The translations under genes and the position numbers were made by a program. Source: Chitinophagaceae bacterium (lineage in GTDB: Bacteria; Bacteroidota; Bacteroidia; Chitinophagales; Chitinophagaceae). From it: a stretch of 49,542 nt of DNA. Shown one piece after another: positions 44,890 to 49,542 of this stretch. Each line of letters begins with the position of its first letter. The stretch's first letter is position 1. The notes under the pieces were generated by a model. It saw only the letters and a list, made by a program, of their open reading frames with translations. It did no database searches and was not told where the DNA came from. The DNA lies in NCBI GenBank assembly GCA_016721085.1, contig JADKJI010000049.1, forward strand, positions 1 through 49,542, written 5' to 3'.

Positions 44890-45765
44890 ATGCAAATTTT
44901 AGATGGTAACCTGGTTTCAAAAGCCACCCGTGACGAACTCAAGATAAAAGTGGCTCAATTAGTAGCCGAAGGACGAAAAGTGCCGCATTTAGCCGCCATC
45001 CTGGTAGGGTCAAATGGAGCCAGCGAAACTTATGTTGGTAGTAAAGTGAAAACCTGTGAAGAAATTGGTTACAAATCTACCCTGATTCGTCTGGAAGAAA
45101 CCATAAGTGAATTCAAATTGCTAACTGCCATTGAAGAATTAAATAATGATCCGGATATAGATGGCATATTGGTGCAATTACCCCTCCCTAAGCATATCTC
45201 CGACGAAAAAGTCATAAATGCCATTGACGCATCAAAGGATGTGGATGGATTTCACCCAGTTAGTGTTGGTAAAATGGTACAAGGACTTCCTACTTTTATT
45301 CCTGCAACACCACATGGAGTAATGCTGATGCTGGAACATTATAAAATCGACACCAAGGGAAAAAATGCTGTGGTAATTGGACGCAGCAATATTGTTGGCC
45401 GACCTATGAGTATCTTACTAAGTGCTAATACACAGCCAGGAAATTGCACTGTAACTATATGCCATTCTCATACAAAGAACCTCAAAGAAATATGTAAGGA
45501 AGCCGATATTCTGGTTGCAGCTTTAGGTCGCCCAGAATTTGTAACAGCCGATATGGTTAAAGAAGGGGCGGTAGTTATAGATGTTGGAATTACAAGAGTA
45601 GAAGATACTACTAAGAAAAAAGGCTTTTCACTGAAAGGGGATGTTAAATACGATGAAGTGGCACCACTTTGTTCTTACATTACACCAGTACCTGGTGGTG
45701 TGGGACCAATGACTATTGCCGCATTGATGAAAAATACTTTCAGGGCTTGTCAGGATAAGAATTGA
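44890..45765 (+). CDS. folD: Methylenetetrahydrofolate dehydrogenase / cyclohydrolase
   Basis: A 291-residue bifunctional cytosolic enzyme that interconverts 5,10-methylene-THF, 5,10-methenyl-THF and 10-formyl-THF for purine and one-carbon metabolism. Family features: ASETYVGSKVKTCEEIG with the catalytic Lys, DGILVQLPLPKHI, PATPHGVMLML, the NADP site VVIGRSNIVGRPMS and the C-terminal PVPGGVGPMTIAAL. Intact, with an exact promoter just upstream. queE follows 29 bases later. Confidence 0.97.
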   Translation: MQILDGNLVSKATRDELKIKVAQLVAEGRKVPHLAAILVGSNGASETYVGSKVKTCEEIGYKSTLIRLEETISEFKLLTAIEELNNDPDIDGILVQLPLPKHISDEKVINAIDASKDVDGFHPVSVGKMVQGLPTFIPATPHGVMLMLEHYKIDTKGKNAVVIGRSNIVGRPMSILLSANTQPGNCTVTICHSHTKNLKEICKEADILVAALGRPEFVTADMVKEGAVVIDVGITRVEDTTKKKGFSLKGDVKYDEVAPLCSYITPVPGGVGPMTIAALMKNTFRACQDKN

Positions 45766-45794
45766 TTTCAACAGGAAGCCAATCTTCAAATTTT

Positions 45795-46418
45795 ATGTCA
45801 ACAACTTTAAAAGAGCGCAGTACTGTACTTCCAGTAATGGAATCTTTCTACACCCTGCAGGGCGAAGGATACCATCAAGGGAGAGCTGCTTATTTTATAA
45901 GGCTCGGTGGTTGTGATGTTGGTTGTGTTTGGTGCGATGTAAAAGAAAGTTGGGATGCTGAAAAACATCCAAAACGAAGCATTGAAAGCTTAGTGGAGGA
46001 AGTAAAACAAACACCTGCTCAACTCGTTGTAATTACAGGTGGCGAACCTTTGATGCATGATCTTGAGGCACTGACTGCTGCCCTTCAATCGGCAGGATTT
46101 GAAACAAATATAGAAACCTCCGGCTCCCACCCACTGAGTGGCCATTGGAATTGGATCTGTCTTTCTCCAAAAAAATTCAAGGAACCCCTTCCAGATATAC
46201 TACCTTTTACTAATGAATTAAAAGTCGTGATTTTCAACAAAACCGACTTCGATTGGGCTGAAAAATATGGTGCCTTGGTAAAGGCAGACTGCAAACTGTA
46301 TCTCCAGCCAGAATGGGATAAAAAAGAGATAGTTACCCCTCTGATTATAGATTATATCAAAGCAAATCCACGCTGGGAACTCTCCCTTCAGGTTCATAAG
46401 TATATTAATGTACCCTGA
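45795..46418 (+). CDS. queE: 7-carboxy-7-deazaguanine synthase
   Basis: A 207-residue radical SAM enzyme of the queuosine/7-deazaguanine pathway, converting 6-carboxytetrahydropterin to CDG. The cluster ligands are C40, C44 and C47 (CDVGCVWC, CX3CX2C), preceded by FYTLQGEGYHQGRAAYFIRL. VITGGEPLMH binds SAM, and LYLQPEWDKK is also typical. The ATG at 45795 gives the family N-terminus; an in-frame TTG at 45762 is less likely. The short spacing to folD suggests co-transcription. Confidence 0.94.
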   Translation: MSTTLKERSTVLPVMESFYTLQGEGYHQGRAAYFIRLGGCDVGCVWCDVKESWDAEKHPKRSIESLVEEVKQTPAQLVVITGGEPLMHDLEALTAALQSAGFETNIETSGSHPLSGHWNWICLSPKKFKEPLPDILPFTNELKVVIFNKTDFDWAEKYGALVKADCKLYLQPEWDKKEIVTPLIIDYIKANPRWELSLQVHKYINVP

Positions 46419-46522
46419 ACAACATAAAAGCTAATTATCACCGTTTTAAGAAAGTTCATACCTCCGAAATGGCATTTTTTACGTCATAGTATTGAATGCA
46501 CTATTTGTACTAAATTGAAGCA

Positions 46523-48436
46523 ATGAAAGCAATCGCTGCCTTTATATCGGTTTTTCTGTTTGGCTTTACCGCTTTCGGTCAATATGACCCGGAAAAAGTA
46601 AATAAAAAAGCAGCAGCTCTTTACGAAAAAGCAATGGCAAGAGCTCAGGAAGATGATTTTAAAGGTGGGATAAAATTATTGGAAGAGGCTGTAAAGATCG
46701 ACCCGGGATTTGCTGATGGCTTTCTATCAATTGCCGGAATGTTCGGAGAACAAAAAGCATACGATTCAGCAATATTTTATTATCAGAAAGCAAAGAATAT
46801 TGATAGCATCTATTTCAAGGACTACAACCTCCCGTTTTCTATAAATATCGCTGGCAAAGGAGATTTTGAAAAAGCAATTGGGGCCATCACTGATTTCTTA
46901 TCGATTCCAAACCTGAATGAAAAAAGCATAAAAGCCGGTGAATTCAGAAAAAGGAGTTATCAATTCGGTATAGATTATCCAAAAGGTAAAAACCTGGAGC
47001 AATACCTTTTTAAGCCTATTAATATGGGCGATAGTATCAATAGCGCTGTTTCTGAATATTATCCAACACTCACCCTTGATAGTAAAGAATTCATCTTTAC
47101 CCGAAGAGTGAAAAATTTTAATGAAGACTTCTATGGATCAAAATTATTACCCGACGGAAAATGGAGTAAAGCACAACCACTAGAAGGAAATATTAATACA
47201 GCTTTGAACGAAGGTGCTCAGAATATTTCACAAGATGGACAATGGTTGATTTTTACTGGATGTAATCTACCTGATGGATTAGGCAGCTGCGATTTGTACA
47301 TATCTTATCAGACAAATGAAGGTTGGAGCACTCCTGAAAATCTCGGCTACATCGTAAATACAGAATTCTGGGAATCGGCCCCATCCCTTTCTCCAGATAA
47401 ACGGGATTTATATTTTGCAAGCCGTCGCCCAGGTGGCTATGGCGGAAGTGATATCTACATCTGTCACCGGCTACCAAATGGTCGATTCAGTGAGCCTGAA
47501 AATCTTGGATCGACTATCAATACTTCTGGTGATGAAAGCTGTCCATTCATCCATGCCGATAACCAAACCCTCTACTACACTTCGAATGGGCATTTAGGTT
47601 ATGGTGGCGATGATCTTTTCTTCTCGAAGAAAGGACCAAAAGGATCATGGAGTAGTCCTACAAATCTTGGCTATCCCATAAACACCATCGAAAACGAGGG
47701 AAGTCTTGTTATAGCGGCAGATGGCAAAACAGCCTACTATGCCAGCGACCGTAGTGATAGCCATGGTAATCTTGATTTGTACACTTTTGAATTGAGAAGC
47801 GATATCCGTCCATCAAGAACTCTATGGATAAAAGGAAAAGTATATGATAAGAAAACCGGTAAAGGACTTCCATCAGCGGTTGAATTAACGGAATTATCTG
47901 GAAAGGAAATATCCAGCAAAGTACAAACAGACGAAAACGGAAATTATCTAATTACTTTACCGATTGGCAAAGACTACGCCTTCAATGTGAATCGTAAAGG
48001 ATATCTTTTCTATTCAGCCAATTTCCCGATGAGTCAGAAAAGTCCCGATAGCACTTATAACGTCGACATCCCTTTACAACCTATCGAACTCAATGCCTCC
48101 ATTGTTCTTAAAAACATTTTCTTCGATAGCAAGATGTTTGAACTCAAAACAGAATCCACCACCGAACTCGATAATGTGGTGCAATTGCTGAAAGACAATC
48201 CTACTTTAAAAATTGAAATAAGCGGACATACCGATAACATCGGCAAGGCAGATGACAACCTTCAACTATCAGAAAAAAGAGCTCAATCTGTCGTGAAATA
48301 TCTTGCACTTAAAGGAATTGCTCCTGAACGCTTAAGCAGCAAAGGCTATGGTGCCACCCTGCCTGTTGCACCTAATACTACTGAAGAAGGCAGGTCACAG
48401 AATAGGAGGACGGAGTTGAAGATACTCAGCAGGTAA
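46523..48436 (+). CDS. PorE-like OmpA-family protein (TPR, WD40-like propeller, CRD, OmpA)
   Basis: A 637-residue exported protein with signal peptide MKAIAAFISVFLFGFTAFGQ. Order: TPR repeats (about 25-130), a PD40/WD40-like beta-propeller (about 170-430) with repeated ENLGSTINT, LYYTSNGHLGYGGDDLFFSK and YFASRRPGGYGGSDIY motifs, a carboxypeptidase-regulatory-like domain (about 440-520, VYDKKTGKGLPSAVELTEL), and a C-terminal OmpA peptidoglycan-binding domain (EISGHTDNIGKADDNLQLSE, RLSSKGYGATLPV). This matches the domain order of PorE of the type IX secretion system, but many non-T9SS paralogues share it. No other Por/Gld gene is in the window. Confidence 0.88.
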   Translation: MKAIAAFISVFLFGFTAFGQYDPEKVNKKAAALYEKAMARAQEDDFKGGIKLLEEAVKIDPGFADGFLSIAGMFGEQKAYDSAIFYYQKAKNIDSIYFKDYNLPFSINIAGKGDFEKAIGAITDFLSIPNLNEKSIKAGEFRKRSYQFGIDYPKGKNLEQYLFKPINMGDSINSAVSEYYPTLTLDSKEFIFTRRVKNFNEDFYGSKLLPDGKWSKAQPLEGNINTALNEGAQNISQDGQWLIFTGCNLPDGLGSCDLYISYQTNEGWSTPENLGYIVNTEFWESAPSLSPDKRDLYFASRRPGGYGGSDIYICHRLPNGRFSEPENLGSTINTSGDESCPFIHADNQTLYYTSNGHLGYGGDDLFFSKKGPKGSWSSPTNLGYPINTIENEGSLVIAADGKTAYYASDRSDSHGNLDLYTFELRSDIRPSRTLWIKGKVYDKKTGKGLPSAVELTELSGKEISSKVQTDENGNYLITLPIGKDYAFNVNRKGYLFYSANFPMSQKSPDSTYNVDIPLQPIELNASIVLKNIFFDSKMFELKTESTTELDNVVQLLKDNPTLKIEISGHTDNIGKADDNLQLSEKRAQSVVKYLALKGIAPERLSSKGYGATLPVAPNTTEEGRSQNRRTELKILSR

Positions 48437-48753
48437 TGGAAGGTTAATAGGTTCAAGATGTTCCATAAGTTCAAGAGGTTCCAACCCCTAAGGGGAGGCG
48501 AGGCTTAAACGGAAAAAAAAAAAAAATAAGAATTTTAGGGGGGGGGGGGGGGGGGGTTTCCCGGCCTTCTCTGTAAACTAGGGAATATTTTGAACCAACT
48601 CTCGAACGTACCTAGCTCGCCCTCTGAGGAAATGTATTGGCTGTTCATTCTCAAATTTTCAAATCTTCAAATTATCAAATTTGTATTTTACAGTTGTACC
48701 TCACCCCTTTTCCTCTCTCAACAATTCCGCACTCACAGTAACTTGTCCCCGCA
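48437..48753. other. Non-coding gap with poly-A, poly-G and short repeats
   Basis: No gene. It contains a 17-bp imperfect repeat (GTTCAAGATGTTCCATA / GTTCAAGAGGTTCCAA, 48451-48484), 14 As (48513-48526), 19 Gs (48538-48556) and TTTTCAAA-type repeats (48651-48682). The 19-G run next to a 14-A run is unlike anything else here and is suspicious as an assembly or sequencing artefact. Confidence 0.8.
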
Positions 48754-49542
48754 ATGAAAACAAATTATACGGAGGACTTAGTGTTTCAGATTGCACTCAC
48801 AAAAGTGCCGCAGGTGGGTTGTGTACAAGCCCGTCAATTAATTGAAGAATTGGGTTCTGCAAAAGCCATATTCCATTCCAAACGAACAGATCTGGAAAGA
48901 ATAAATGGCATTGGGGAAGTGAGGGCCAGAAGCATAAAATCGTACAAAAACTTTATCGAGGCAGAAAAAGAAGTTGGCTTCCTTACTAAACATGCCATAC
49001 AACCGCTTTTTATAAATGACCCCGATTACCCAAAAAGATTATTGAATTGCTACGACCCTCCTACCCTGCTGTTTTATAAAGGGGCAGCAGATCTGAATTC
49101 TCAAAAGGTGGTTTCAGTAATAGGCACCCGCCACCATTCAGATTATGGGAAACAATTGACGGAATCGCTGATATCGGATCTTTCCTCACAACAAATCCTG
49201 ATTGTAAGCGGATTAGCATTCGGAATCGATGCGCTGGCACATAAAAATGCTTTGAAAAAAGGGTTGCCAACGGTTGGGGTGCTGGCACATGGACTGGATA
49301 CAATATATCCTCCACAACATCGATCTCTGGCAAAAGAGATGGTACATGCGGGAGGAGGCTTACTAACAGAATTCGGCTCTAATCAACCACCAGACAAACA
49401 CCATTTCCCAACGCGTAACAGGATTGTTGCAGGCATGTGTGATGCTGTTATCGTAATTGAATCAGGTGAAAAAGGGGGAAGTATGGTAACAGCCGAATTA
49501 GCAAATGGATATAACAAAGATGTTTTTGCCTTTCCGGGAAAA
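48754..49542 (+). CDS. dprA: DNA-processing protein DprA, 3' end cut by window edge
   Basis: A frame open from ATG 48754 to the right edge (263 codons, no stop). DprA loads RecA on incoming single-stranded DNA during transformation. The N-terminal helix-hairpin-helix region (RINGIGEVRARSIKSY) is followed by the Rossmann-fold core: NDPDYPKRLLNCYDPPTLLF, SVIGTRHHSDYGK, SGLAFGIDALAHKNAL, HGLDTIYPPQH and FPTRNRIVAGMCDAVIVIES. The C-terminal winged-helix domain, if present, lies outside. The start fits the family. Confidence 0.95.
   Translation, partial: MKTNYTEDLVFQIALTKVPQVGCVQARQLIEELGSAKAIFHSKRTDLERINGIGEVRARSIKSYKNFIEAEKEVGFLTKHAIQPLFINDPDYPKRLLNCYDPPTLLFYKGAADLNSQKVVSVIGTRHHSDYGKQLTESLISDLSSQQILIVSGLAFGIDALAHKNALKKGLPTVGVLAHGLDTIYPPQHRSLAKEMVHAGGGLLTEFGSNQPPDKHHFPTRNRIVAGMCDAVIVIESGEKGGSMVTAELANGYNKDVFAFPGK

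Overview
This window looks like a chromosomal segment of a Bacteroidota bacterium, most likely family Chitinophagaceae. The evidence is a SusC/SusD outer-membrane uptake pair, Bacteroidota-type promoters (TTTG then TAnnTTTG), start codons without Shine-Dalgarno sites, DUF3467, a PorE-like OmpA protein, a fused alpha/beta 2-oxoacid dehydrogenase E1 and helix-hairpin-helix outer-membrane proteins. Family level is inferred from gene content only.

Layout. 1-3521: a pyruvate:ferredoxin oxidoreductase cut by the left edge. 3820-14880: a potassium regulon. It holds an NtrC-type response regulator, a convergent metallo-beta-lactamase-fold hydrolase, a 27-residue membrane microprotein, kdpF-A-B-C, a beta-barrel porin, a KdpD sensor half without a kinase, and a separate HAMP/PAS histidine kinase. 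14894-25720 (minus strand): a complex I operon nuoABCD-HIJKLMN plus a small proline-rich protein, with nuoEFG missing from the usual place. 25958-31796 (minus): fused E1 dehydrogenase, FAH-family hydrolase, pth, rplY, prs and a small membrane protein. 31933-33692: radC, then a four-helix-bundle gene bracketed by inverted heptamer arrays, then a DUF3467 gene. 33888-43973 (minus): secreted proteins, a thioredoxin-fold lipoprotein lacking its CxxC, a SusC/SusD/DUF1735 locus and an outer-membrane helix-hairpin-helix protein, followed by a small barrel protein to 44778. 44890-49542 (plus): folD, queE, a PorE-like OmpA protein and a dprA cut by the right edge.

How the genes work together. The Kdp block forms one stress-induced K+ uptake unit in which the usual KdpD/KdpE pair seems replaced by a split sensor and a sigma-54 activator. 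PFOR makes reduced ferredoxin, and the complex I encoded here has no NADH-oxidising module at this locus, so a ferredoxin-type donor is possible, although nuoEFG may lie elsewhere or have been lost in assembly.

Two cautions. Eight genes (response regulator, kdpB, histidine kinase, nuoK, FAH hydrolase, susD, the helix-hairpin-helix protein and its neighbour) carry eleven single-base indels, each in a short homopolymer, and each restores a full-length family protein when corrected. This points to base-calling error rather than gene decay. Gaps between genes are rich in 7-8 bp tandem repeats and GC-rich palindromes. The most distinctive structure is a roughly 750-bp unit (32625-33377) made of inverted heptamer arrays around a four-helix-bundle gene, fitted exactly between two convergent stop codons.
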